64,000 nucleotides of DNA, taken from contig JADEXK010000003.1 in the NCBI GenBank assembly GCA_015207155.1, forward strand, positions 1 to 64,000. Reading direction: 5' to 3'. The notes beneath the pieces are model-generated. The model was not told the DNA's origin. It did not search any database and saw only the letters and a program-made list of their open reading frames with translations. How positions within the stretch are numbered: position 1 is the first letter of the stretch; each line of letters starts with the position of its first letter. Shown in pieces: positions 56,501 to 64,000 of this stretch. The position numbers and the translations under genes are program-made. This DNA is from Nostocales cyanobacterium LEGE 11386 (GTDB taxonomy: Bacteria > Cyanobacteriota > Cyanobacteriia > Cyanobacteriales > Nostocaceae).

Positions 56501-57010
56501 GCATTAACTAAGCAGAAGCAAGAAGATGGAAAATTAGAAACTGTTGAACACCATGACAAAGAAGCTGCAAGTGATAAACCTTTGCTAAAAACAAAGCAAC
56601 CAGAACTTTTAGAAATATTAGAAAAATCTTCTTCTAGCCAACGCTTGGATATTTTAGTTGCACACATTCAAAGTGAAATTGCTACAATTTTGGGATTTGA
56701 ACATCGAAAACCTGATCCACAACAAGGTTTTTTCCATATGGGTATGGACTCACTCATGGCAGTTCAGTTGAAAACTCGGCTGGAGAATAATTTAGGAAAG
56801 TCCTTGTCTAATACTTTAATATTCAACTATCCAACTATTGAAACTCTTGCTGGGTATCTAGCTGAAGAAGAGTTTGGATGTGATGCAGGTAAAGCATTGG
56901 CTCAAAATTTACCAGAAAATAAAGTTGAAGATATCAAAAGTTGGTCAGAGATAGAACACTTTGGCGATGAAATAGATGACGAGCTCGCGAAGCTAGAAAG
57001 CTTGTTATAA
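53579..57010 (+). CDS. Type I polyketide synthase, KS-AT-ACP (non-reducing module)
   Basis: The 1143-residue protein starts with a docking helix (LLKNALLELKKMRSELETIE). The KS has its active Cys210 in TTCSSALLG, and His residues in VEAHGTGTSLG and KTNFGHLETAAG. The AT has Ser662 in MGHSVGEYVAA and the malonyl-type motif HAFH (762-765). The ACP Ser is near 1058 (MGMDSLMAV). The AT-ACP gap is too short for a ketoreductase, so the beta-keto group should remain. The C-terminus (DDELAKLESLL) is a docking tail. The AT is nearly identical to that of the next gene. It lies 126 bases after the FAAL gene. Confidence 0.92.
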   Translation: MSSHSDKLDYRSLLKNALLELKKMRSELETIEKANTEPIAIIGMSCRFPGGANTPEAYWHLLHNGMDAIAEIPSNRWDVEAYYHPNPGTPGKMYTRYGAFLDDVDKFDPEFFEISPREAKSIDPQQRLLLEVSWEALENAGQAPEELRGTQTGVFMGVCFDDYAKFSVKHHDTTQMTAYDSLGNFRSVAAGRIAYFLGLHGPTMQLDTTCSSALLGIHLACQSLRLKECNLALAGGVNLMLEPGTTIGFCNLKALSPDGKCKTFDAAADGYVRGEGCGVVVLKRLSDAIADGDHIHALIRGSAANHDGRSNGLTAPNGAAQEELVRQALLNANVEPSQIQYVEAHGTGTSLGDPIEVLALGKVLNQGRPKDSPLVMGSVKTNFGHLETAAGVAGLLKVILSIQNSEIPPHLHLQNPNPYIPWDKLAIVVPTEPMPWNSKQGARLAGVSSFGMSGTNVHVIVEEAPTPPSEFTTDSLQRPVHLLNLSAKNEAALLSLVRCYKEFLSTSPQVSLADICFTANTGRSHFDYRLSLVTETTLQLQNQLSEIIAKNPISGFCSGKVRNAQYPQIAFLFTGQGCQYVEMGRQLYKTQPTFRKALDKCDEILRSYLDQPLLSVLYPEAAENALLDQTAYTQPALFAVEYGLYKLWQSWGIEPSAVMGHSVGEYVAACVAGVFSLEDALKLIATRGSFIQALPQNGAMVSVVADIQQVKQAIRPYGHKISLAAINGAESIVISGERQAINKVVTDLNTQGIKTKQLVVSHAFHSPLMEPILEEFLQIASQVSYSQPTINVISNVTGKLASNEITTPEYWCQHIRQPVNFLAGMTTLHEQGYEIFIECGPKPILLGLGRQCLPSDWGVWLPSLRAEKSDWQQLLQSLGELYVRGVKIDWLGFDQDYVRRKVGLPTYPFQRQRYWIDSTPQEHHSVNGSVLNNLPTLPILNFLQQGDIKGVIQQLQTLENFSPEEVALLPKLLSALTKQKQEDGKLETVEHHDKEAASDKPLLKTKQPELLEILEKSSSSQRLDILVAHIQSEIATILGFEHRKPDPQQGFFHMGMDSLMAVQLKTRLENNLGKSLSNTLIFNYPTIETLAGYLAEEEFGCDAGKALAQNLPENKVEDIKSWSEIEHFGDEIDDELAKLESLL
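55277..56364 (+). repeat. AT-coding duplication, copy 1 (1,088 bp)
   Basis: This tract matches 58791-59878 at a constant offset of 3,514 bp. The only difference I noticed is at 55381/58895 (Asp versus Asn codon). Identity breaks sharply at both edges while the flanking KS DNA is clearly divergent. Confidence 0.92.
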
Positions 57011-57086
57011 ATCACTTCATCGTGAAGTAAGCATCAATTCAACACATTTCTACCCATCATTTGTAAGACAAAAACGGGAAACTGTT

Positions 57087-60000
57087 ATGGTGAATATCTC
57101 CGAAAAATTAGACCAACCATCTTCACAGGAAAGAGTTCTTCTTGCATTGAAGCAAGCAAGAGTGAAATTAGAAGCTTTAGAAAGTTCAAAAACTGAGCCA
57201 ATAGCTATTATTGGTATGAGCTGTCGTTTTCCTGGTGGCGCAAATGACCCAGAATCCTTCTGGCAATTACTGCGCGATGGCGTGGATGTTCTGAGAGAAG
57301 TGCCTTCCAATAGATGGGATATCAATACCTACTACGATGCCAATCCCGACACCCCAGGCAAAATGTATACTCGTTGGGGAATGTTTTTAGATACTGCGGT
57401 TGATAGTTTTGATGCCCAATTTTTTGGCATTACACCCCGTGAAGCTGTTAGTATGGACCCCCAACAACGATTATTACTAGAAGTAAGTTGGGAAGCCTTG
57501 GAAAGGGCAGGCATCGCTCCAGACCAGCTCAACGCTAGCCCTACAGGAGTATTTGTAGGTATCAATACATCTGATTACGCACAATTACAGAGCATTGGTA
57601 CAGATGTTTCTCAGCTTAGTCCCTATTTCTTCACAGGTAATACCTTGAGTGTGGCTGCGGGTCGGTTGTCTTATATTTTAGGTTTACAAGGGCCGACAAT
57701 GTCTGTGGATACAGCCTGCTCGTCATCCTTAGTGGGGGTTCATCTTGCCATTCAGAGTTTGCGTTTAGGAGAATGCCGTCTTGCTTTAGCTGGTGGCGTG
57801 AATTTGATGCTTTCCTCACAGACCAGTATTGTATTATCCAGAATGCGGGCATTAGCTGCCGATGGTCGTTGCAAAACTTTTGAAGCAGATGCTGACGGTT
57901 ATGGGCGCGGAGAAGGATGTGGAGTAATAGTTCTTAAACGTCTTACGGATGCTCTTGCAGATGGCGATAATATCCTCGCCTTAATTCGGGGATCAGCTGT
58001 CAATCATGATGGTCTTAGCAGTGGATTGACAGTTCCCAATGGACTTGCCCAACAAAATTTAATTCGGACGGCACTGATTAACGCTAAAGTGAAACCTAAT
58101 CAAGTCAGTTATGTGGAAGTTCATGGTACAGGAACAGCATTAGGAGATCCCATTGAGGTTGAAGCTTTGGGAATGGTTTTAAGGCAGGGGCGTTCTCACG
58201 ATGAACCTGTGCTACTTGGTGCTGTCAAGAGGGATATTGGTCACCTTGAGGCGGCATCTGGCATAGCTAGTCTGATTAAAGTAGTGCTAGCCATGCAACA
58301 TAAAGAACTGTTGCCAAATCACAACTTGAAACAGCTCAACCCTGCCATTTCTTGGGAAAATTTGCCTGTTGTAATTCCGACTCAAATAAGCAAATGGTCT
58401 GTTACAGAAGGACAAAGCCGTTTTGCTGGGGTCAGTTCTTTTGGGATGAGTGGTACTAATGCCCACATTATTTTAGAAGAAGCACCTACCAGTCCGACAA
58501 AGCTTATACCTGACAATCAAGAACGACCTCTATGTATACTGACTTTATCTGCTAAAAATGAAGAGGCTCTTAAACAGTTAATTGTTCTTTATCAAAATTA
58601 CTTAGCGGCAAATCCATGTTTATCGTTGGCAGATATCTGTTTTACTGCCAATACAGGGCGATCGCATTTTCCATACCGTTGGACTGTGGTGGCTGAATCA
58701 AGTAAGCATTTACAAGAAGAATTAGCTAATTGCACTAATAGTCAGATAAAAATAAGTATATTTGCTGAACAGGTTGCCAGTAAGCGTCAACCCCAAATAG
58801 CCTTTTTATTCACAGGACAAGGGTGTCAATATGTAGAAATGGGAAGGCAACTCTACAAAACACAACCAACCTTCCGCAAAGCACTAGACAAATGTAATGA
58901 AATTTTGCGTTCATACTTAGACCAACCATTATTATCAGTCTTATATCCAGAAGCAGCAGAAAACGCGTTACTAGATCAAACAGCTTATACCCAACCAGCA
59001 TTATTTGCTGTAGAATATGGGCTGTATAAATTATGGCAGTCTTGGGGAATTGAACCCAGTGCCGTCATGGGACACAGTGTCGGTGAATATGTCGCCGCTT
59101 GTGTAGCCGGAGTGTTTAGCTTAGAAGATGCACTCAAACTGATTGCCACAAGAGGAAGTTTCATCCAAGCACTACCCCAAAACGGTGCAATGGTGTCCGT
59201 AGTGGCAGATATTCAGCAAGTTAAACAGGCAATTCGACCCTATGGCCACAAAATATCTTTAGCGGCAATTAATGGTGCAGAAAGTATCGTCATTTCTGGA
59301 GAACGCCAAGCAATCAACAAAGTAGTCACAGACTTGAACACACAGGGAATCAAGACAAAACAATTAGTGGTGTCTCATGCATTTCATTCACCACTAATGG
59401 AACCTATCCTAGAAGAGTTTTTACAAATTGCATCCCAAGTCTCTTACTCTCAACCAACAATCAATGTCATTTCCAATGTCACAGGAAAACTAGCCAGCAA
59501 CGAAATAACCACACCTGAATACTGGTGTCAACATATCCGACAACCAGTGAATTTTTTGGCAGGAATGACAACTCTGCATGAGCAGGGTTATGAAATATTT
59601 ATCGAGTGTGGACCCAAACCCATATTATTAGGTCTGGGTCGTCAATGTTTGCCATCAGACTGGGGAGTGTGGCTGCCAAGTTTACGTGCCGAGAAATCAG
59701 ATTGGCAACAACTACTGCAAAGCTTGGGAGAGCTATATGTGCGTGGTGTGAAGATTGATTGGTTGGGCTTTGACCAAGACTATGTTCGTCGTAAGGTAGG
59801 ATTGCCCACATATCCTTTCCAACGGCAAAGGTATTGGATTGATTCTACTCCACAAGAGCATCACTCTGTCAATGGTTCCCTGACAAATAATTTACCTACC
59901 CTTCCTATTCTCAACTTTTTGCAACAGGGAGATATACAAGAATTAGCCCAACATCTGCAAACATCTGGCACTTTTTCTGAAGTTGAAGTGGAGTTACTGC

Positions 60001-63000
60001 CTAAATTACTGCAAGTATTCGCAAAGCAATATCGTAACCAAGTAAATGCTGCAACTGTTAACGATTGGCTCTACGAACTCAAATGGCAACTTCAACCCCG
60101 CCAAGCAGACTATGGCCATCAATTAGTCCAGACCCATGAATCTGGAATGTGGCTAATTTTCGCTGACCAAGCAGGGCTAGGGAAAGTCCTGGCAGACAAC
60201 TTACAACAACAAGGGCGTAATTGTCTTCTGGTTTATAGAGACGAAGTATACAGTTTTCCAGAAACAGGAGTTTTGCATCTCAATCCATCCCGTTCTGAAG
60301 ACTTTGAGCGTCTGTTTCAGGATTTTGTTACACCGAGTCAGTTACCTTTGACAGCAGTTGTTTACCTTTGGAGTTTAGATACTACAACCACAAAAAATTT
60401 AACAATTGAATCTTTGGAACAAGAGCATTCATGGACATGTGGTAGTGTACTGTATTTACTACAAAGCTTAGTTAAACGCAATCAGTCCACTTCACCCCAG
60501 ATATGGTTAGTCACCAGGGGAGCGATGCCAGTCAACTCTGATATTGCCTTGGCTGTTAACCAAGCTTCCTTATGGGGTCTCGGTAAAGTACTTGCTGATG
60601 AACACCCAGAATTTTGGGGCGGAATGCTAGATTTAGATCCAGCAGCACCTACTGATGAAGTGGGAACTCTGTTAACAGAAATTGGGAATTCACAAAGAGA
60701 GAATAATCTCGCCTTTCGAGAGGAAAAACGTTATGCACTTCGGTTAGTGCGGAGCTACCAATCAGAATTACAAGAATTATCGTTACGCGCTGATAGTACC
60801 TACCTCATTACGGGAGGTTTAGGAGCCTTGGGACTGAAAGTAGCTCAGTGGATGGTTGAACAGGGAGCTCGAAATCTAGTCTTAATTGGACGTAGAGAAG
60901 CATCAAGTGAGGTACGAGCAACCTTAAATCAACTACAGGAAGCAGGAGCTCAAATTCAAGTTACTCAAGCAGATGTATCTAGTCAAGAGAGTATGCGCCA
61001 GGTATTGCAAGAGCTTCAAGCTTCTATGCCACCTTTGAGGGGTATTATTCATACTGCTGGCATTATCAGTGATGGGGTGTTGATACGGCAAAACTGGGAA
61101 CAATTTAATCAGGTTTTAGAACCGAAAATCAAGGGTGCTTGGAATTTACACACATTAACTCAAGATATTTCACTAGATTTCTTTGTTTTATTTTCTTCAG
61201 CTACTTCTTTTCTGGGTTCACCGGGACAAGGCAATTACGCAACAGCCAATTTCTTTTTGGATGCATTAGCTCATTATCGCAAGATGCAGGGACTACCTGC
61301 TTTAAGCATTAACTGGGGACCTTGGGCTGAAGTAGGAATGACTGCGAGAATGAGTAGTCGCGACCAATCCCGCTTGGCCGCTAAGGGATTGAATGCAATG
61401 ACTACAGAACAGGGGTTGCAAGTATTGCAACACGTGTTGCAATGTAGATTTGCTCAAGTTGGAGTATTTTCAATTAGATGGTCAGATTGGTTTAAACAAT
61501 ATCCAGTTTCTCATCGACCACCTTACTTCTTAGAGATAGCTAGCGAAATTAAACAAGCTGTCCCTGAAGTTGAGAAAGCACAACAGGAAACTATCATTTT
61601 TGAACAATTGATAGAGGCTCCTTCAGATGAGCGAAAGGCAATCATCACATCTTATTTACAACAGCAAATTTCTGAAGTACTTCAACTTGATAGTTCGCAA
61701 ATACAGGTTTTTGACAATCTTGTAGAAATTGGAATGGATTCACTCATGGTTATGGAAACCATCAACCATCTACAGCAAAACCTGAAGCTGATGTTATACC
61801 CCAGAGAATTTTATGAGCGGCCAAAAATTGAAGCCTTGGGCAAATATTTGACCGCAGAGTTTGAACGGGTTCATGGTCAAGCCAATATTCAGAAATATGA
61901 AAGTGCAGTTCTAGAGCCAACAACTCTGCTTGATTCCCGCTCACTAATCCAAAATCTCCAAATCACAATTTCTCAGAGAGAGCGTCTCCCATCTCCAGTT
62001 TATATCCTTTCCGCTCCTCGTTCAGGCTCAACCTTATTAAGAGTGATGTTGGCGGGTCATCCCAGCCTCTTCTCTCCACCCGAACTACACTTGTTGCCGT
62101 TTGCAACTATGGCCGAGCGACAAAATAATCTATCTATTTCTTACTTGGGTGAGGGACTTCAACGTGCTTTCATAGAACTCTTAAATATAGATGGAGCCAC
62201 AAGCCAAGCTTTAGTTGACGAGATGGTGTCCCAAAATTTGTCTATTCAGGAAGTTTACGCCATGCTTCAGGAACTAGCAAGTACACGCCAGCTTGTGGAT
62301 AAATCGCCTACCTATGCTACGAGTCGAGATATTTTAGAGCGTGCAGAGGAGTTATTTCAAGAATCTAAATACATCTATTTAACTCGTCATCCTTATGCGA
62401 TGATTGAATCCTTCGTGCGTATGCGGATGGATAAACTCATAGGTGCAGGAGAAGTTGATCCATACAAAGTTGCTGAAGATATCTGGACAAGCAGTAACCA
62501 AAATATTTTAGACTTCTTCCGTCACTCAGTAGCACCAGAACGCTATTGTCATATTCGTTATGAGGATCTGGTGAAAAAGCCCATAGAGCAAATGGAGAGT
62601 TTATGCCAATTCCTCAATATTCCCTTTGTACCAGAACTTTTGAACCCCTACGAAGGCAAACGTATGACAGATGGCGTATATATGCAATCTATGCCTATCG
62701 GCGATCCTAATTTCCTGAAATATAACAAGCTTGACCCTACATTGGGAGATGCTTGGAAGAAAATTCAGCTACCTTATCAACTTGGAGAATCCACTAGAGA
62801 TACAGTGGCAAAGTTGGAGTATGAGTTGTCAGTGAAGGATGAAACAAAAACTGTTGAGTTGAACAAATTGGATATAGGAACACCAGCTTTAGTATCTCCT
62901 AGCAATTCCATGAGTGAAACTTACCTAGATATTCGTGGTCATCGTTTCTGTCTTAGTCACTGGGGTGCTGAGGAAAGACCTATAGTTTTGTGTCTCCACG

Positions 63001-63767
63001 GTCTTTTGGAGCAAGGAGCAGCATGGGAAAAGGTTGCATTACCCCTAGTAGACAAAGGTTATCGGGTAATTGCTCCTGACTTGCGAGGACATGGACGTTC
63101 TTCTCATGTAAAAAGTGAAGGTTGTCCTAATCTATTAAACTATTTGGCAGATGTTAATGCCATAGTAGAGAATTTACCAGATCGTCCTTTGACTCTGGTA
63201 GGACATTCACTCGGATCAATAGTGGCAGCTATGTTTACTAGTGCCCGACCACAAAAAGTAGAAACATTAGCTTTAATTGAAACTGTGCTTCCTGGTGATG
63301 GAAATGACCAAAATATTGTCGAGCAAATAAGTACATACTTAGATTATCTTTCTTCTCCACCAAAACATCCAATCTTTGCTGATGTAGCTACAGCAGCTAT
63401 GAGATTACGTCAATCAACGCCTGCTATGTCAGAAGAATTTTCACTAAAGTTGGCAAAACGAATTACTGAACCTGTTAATGGTGGTGTACGTTGGCGGTGG
63501 GATTCTTTGCTTCAGACTCGTACCATACTGAGTTTTAGTGGCATGCCCTTTGGCAAAGCTAAATACATGGAATTACTCCGGCAAATTAAAGTACCTATTA
63601 CTTTAGTTTATGGAGATAAAAGTAACTTTAATAGAACAAATGATTTGTCTGAACAAAAAGCAGCTATGCCACAGGCAAAACGAGTATTCCTTTCTGGAGG
63701 ACACAACCTTCATATCGATGCTCCTGAAGCTTTAGCAAATATAATTGTCGATGCAGGTGCTAAATAG
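57087..63767 (+). CDS. Type I PKS, KS-AT-KR-ACP-sulfotransferase-thioesterase (olefin-forming terminus)
   Basis: The 2226-residue protein begins with a docking helix. KS Cys211 lies in TACSSSLVG, AT Ser664 in GHSVG with HAFH (764-767), and the KR has GGLGALG near 1241 with Tyr1384 in GQGNYATANFF. The ACP Ser is near 1552. A sulfotransferase follows with the PAPS loop SAPRSGST (1642-1649) and YEDLVKKP. The thioesterase has Ser2041 in GHSLGS, Glu2065 in LIETVL and His2206 in GGHNLH. The Ser-Glu-His spacing (24 and 165) agrees with CurM. ST-TE units sulfate a 3-hydroxyacyl chain and release it as a terminal alkene with loss of CO2 and sulfate. The stop is followed by no other gene in the window. 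Confidence 0.93.
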   Translation: MVNISEKLDQPSSQERVLLALKQARVKLEALESSKTEPIAIIGMSCRFPGGANDPESFWQLLRDGVDVLREVPSNRWDINTYYDANPDTPGKMYTRWGMFLDTAVDSFDAQFFGITPREAVSMDPQQRLLLEVSWEALERAGIAPDQLNASPTGVFVGINTSDYAQLQSIGTDVSQLSPYFFTGNTLSVAAGRLSYILGLQGPTMSVDTACSSSLVGVHLAIQSLRLGECRLALAGGVNLMLSSQTSIVLSRMRALAADGRCKTFEADADGYGRGEGCGVIVLKRLTDALADGDNILALIRGSAVNHDGLSSGLTVPNGLAQQNLIRTALINAKVKPNQVSYVEVHGTGTALGDPIEVEALGMVLRQGRSHDEPVLLGAVKRDIGHLEAASGIASLIKVVLAMQHKELLPNHNLKQLNPAISWENLPVVIPTQISKWSVTEGQSRFAGVSSFGMSGTNAHIILEEAPTSPTKLIPDNQERPLCILTLSAKNEEALKQLIVLYQNYLAANPCLSLADICFTANTGRSHFPYRWTVVAESSKHLQEELANCTNSQIKISIFAEQVASKRQPQIAFLFTGQGCQYVEMGRQLYKTQPTFRKALDKCNEILRSYLDQPLLSVLYPEAAENALLDQTAYTQPALFAVEYGLYKLWQSWGIEPSAVMGHSVGEYVAACVAGVFSLEDALKLIATRGSFIQALPQNGAMVSVVADIQQVKQAIRPYGHKISLAAINGAESIVISGERQAINKVVTDLNTQGIKTKQLVVSHAFHSPLMEPILEEFLQIASQVSYSQPTINVISNVTGKLASNEITTPEYWCQHIRQPVNFLAGMTTLHEQGYEIFIECGPKPILLGLGRQCLPSDWGVWLPSLRAEKSDWQQLLQSLGELYVRGVKIDWLGFDQDYVRRKVGLPTYPFQRQRYWIDSTPQEHHSVNGSLTNNLPTLPILNFLQQGDIQELAQHLQTSGTFSEVEVELLPKLLQVFAKQYRNQVNAATVNDWLYELKWQLQPRQADYGHQLVQTHESGMWLIFADQAGLGKVLADNLQQQGRNCLLVYRDEVYSFPETGVLHLNPSRSEDFERLFQDFVTPSQLPLTAVVYLWSLDTTTTKNLTIESLEQEHSWTCGSVLYLLQSLVKRNQSTSPQIWLVTRGAMPVNSDIALAVNQASLWGLGKVLADEHPEFWGGMLDLDPAAPTDEVGTLLTEIGNSQRENNLAFREEKRYALRLVRSYQSELQELSLRADSTYLITGGLGALGLKVAQWMVEQGARNLVLIGRREASSEVRATLNQLQEAGAQIQVTQADVSSQESMRQVLQELQASMPPLRGIIHTAGIISDGVLIRQNWEQFNQVLEPKIKGAWNLHTLTQDISLDFFVLFSSATSFLGSPGQGNYATANFFLDALAHYRKMQGLPALSINWGPWAEVGMTARMSSRDQSRLAAKGLNAMTTEQGLQVLQHVLQCRFAQVGVFSIRWSDWFKQYPVSHRPPYFLEIASEIKQAVPEVEKAQQETIIFEQLIEAPSDERKAIITSYLQQQISEVLQLDSSQIQVFDNLVEIGMDSLMVMETINHLQQNLKLMLYPREFYERPKIEALGKYLTAEFERVHGQANIQKYESAVLEPTTLLDSRSLIQNLQITISQRERLPSPVYILSAPRSGSTLLRVMLAGHPSLFSPPELHLLPFATMAERQNNLSISYLGEGLQRAFIELLNIDGATSQALVDEMVSQNLSIQEVYAMLQELASTRQLVDKSPTYATSRDILERAEELFQESKYIYLTRHPYAMIESFVRMRMDKLIGAGEVDPYKVAEDIWTSSNQNILDFFRHSVAPERYCHIRYEDLVKKPIEQMESLCQFLNIPFVPELLNPYEGKRMTDGVYMQSMPIGDPNFLKYNKLDPTLGDAWKKIQLPYQLGESTRDTVAKLEYELSVKDETKTVELNKLDIGTPALVSPSNSMSETYLDIRGHRFCLSHWGAEERPIVLCLHGLLEQGAAWEKVALPLVDKGYRVIAPDLRGHGRSSHVKSEGCPNLLNYLADVNAIVENLPDRPLTLVGHSLGSIVAAMFTSARPQKVETLALIETVLPGDGNDQNIVEQISTYLDYLSSPPKHPIFADVATAAMRLRQSTPAMSEEFSLKLAKRITEPVNGGVRWRWDSLLQTRTILSFSGMPFGKAKYMELLRQIKVPITLVYGDKSNFNRTNDLSEQKAAMPQAKRVFLSGGHNLHIDAPEALANIIVDAGAK
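58791..59878 (+). repeat. AT-coding duplication, copy 2 (1,088 bp)
   Basis: This is the partner of 55277-56364 inside the second module. Beyond 59878 the similarity falls but resumes partly (CTTCCTATTCTCAACTTTTT), so the conversion tract may have extended further and then diverged. Confidence 0.92.
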
Positions 63768-64000
63768 ATTAGTGATTTGATTCATGCAATTTTGCGTAGG
63801 CACAGCTAAACCAGGATGGTATTGGAAGTATTCCTCATAAGTTATTAACACAAAGCCCTCCGGGCGTTACAGACGTACTGGAGGGATTATCCGAAAGGTA
63901 CTAAGAAACAAAGCGTACTGAAGTTTTTCTAAAAATAATGCTGCAAAAAAACACACATAGCAGGAAAAATTGAGTTAGAGCAAACATCAGAAAATGAATG
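63768..64000. other. Intergenic DNA after the synthase operon
   Basis: No gene is seen before the window ends. A hairpin CCCTCC/GGAGGG (about 63856-63886) has no T-run. Further biosynthetic genes may lie beyond the edge. Confidence 0.4.

Noticed and set aside
1..64000. tRNA or rRNA genes
   Set aside because: I saw no cloverleaf with a TTCRA loop and acceptor stem, and no conserved rRNA segment, but a covariance scan was not possible.

Overview
The window looks like chromosomal DNA of a filamentous, heterocyst-type cyanobacterium (Nostoc/Anabaena group). The reasons are many HIP1 octamers (GCGATCGC), AT-rich intergenic DNA full of short tandem repeats, MITE-like elements and direct repeats, a mycosporine (mys) gene cluster, and families typical of this group (caspase-STAND, GUN4, DUF4912, DUF1822, FAAL-type ligases). 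The genus is inferred from style and not proven.

Layout. 1-2735: a caspase/STAND NTPase gene running off the left edge. 2736-4092: largely non-coding, with a structured RNA candidate and a terminator. 4093-7670: small heat-shock protein, HemD-like protein, HAD phosphatase, molbindin and a retropepsin-like protease. 7928-9602: a two-gene unit of an AurF-type diiron oxygenase and a class I glutamine amidotransferase. 9595-12656: membrane STAND/NACHT-like NTPase, broken toxin-antitoxin genes, a small protein plus HNH nuclease pair, and a 49-bp duplicated relic. 12675-16282: glyS and murD. 16531-20568: ankyrin protein and a caspase-GUN4 fusion. 20613-25714: complete mysA-mysB-mysC-mysD operon on the minus strand, whose two larger spacers each carry a MITE-like element. 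27145-35987: PstS-like/DUF4912 membrane protein, ABC exporter pair, Omp85 relic, Rieske-containing FAD oxidoreductase and a secreted protein. 36113-38549: sigma factor and DUF1822 protein. 38760-41942: foreign-looking ilvD and a Gfo/Idh/MocA oxidoreductase. 42105-43110: orphan double-glycine peptide gene and mobile-element debris. 43437-46626: TetR regulator, SRPBCC protein, DUF2892 protein and an NADP-dependent reductase; a 16-bp palindrome recurs four times in and around this block. 47917-48696: exported protein of unknown function.

The most interesting part is 49460-63767: three co-directional megasynthase genes. They encode FAAL-acyl-CoA dehydrogenase-ACP, then KS-AT-ACP, then KS-AT-KR-ACP-sulfotransferase-thioesterase. 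The last protein ends like the olefin synthase of Synechococcus PCC 7002 and CurM of curacin A, which form terminal alkenes by sulfation and decarboxylative elimination. The standard olefin synthase has one extension module and no dehydrogenase. Here an extra non-reducing module and an internal dehydrogenase predict an oxidised, keto-containing terminal alkene instead of a plain 1-alkene. The AT domains of the two modules are almost identical over 1,088 bp, which implies recent duplication or gene conversion.

Regulation and genome dynamics. The TetR block looks like a small self-contained regulon. At least five MITE-like families are visible, several with clear target-site duplications. Two of them sit inside the mys operon and one abuts the ilvD stop codon. 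I found no rRNA, tRNA or CRISPR array.
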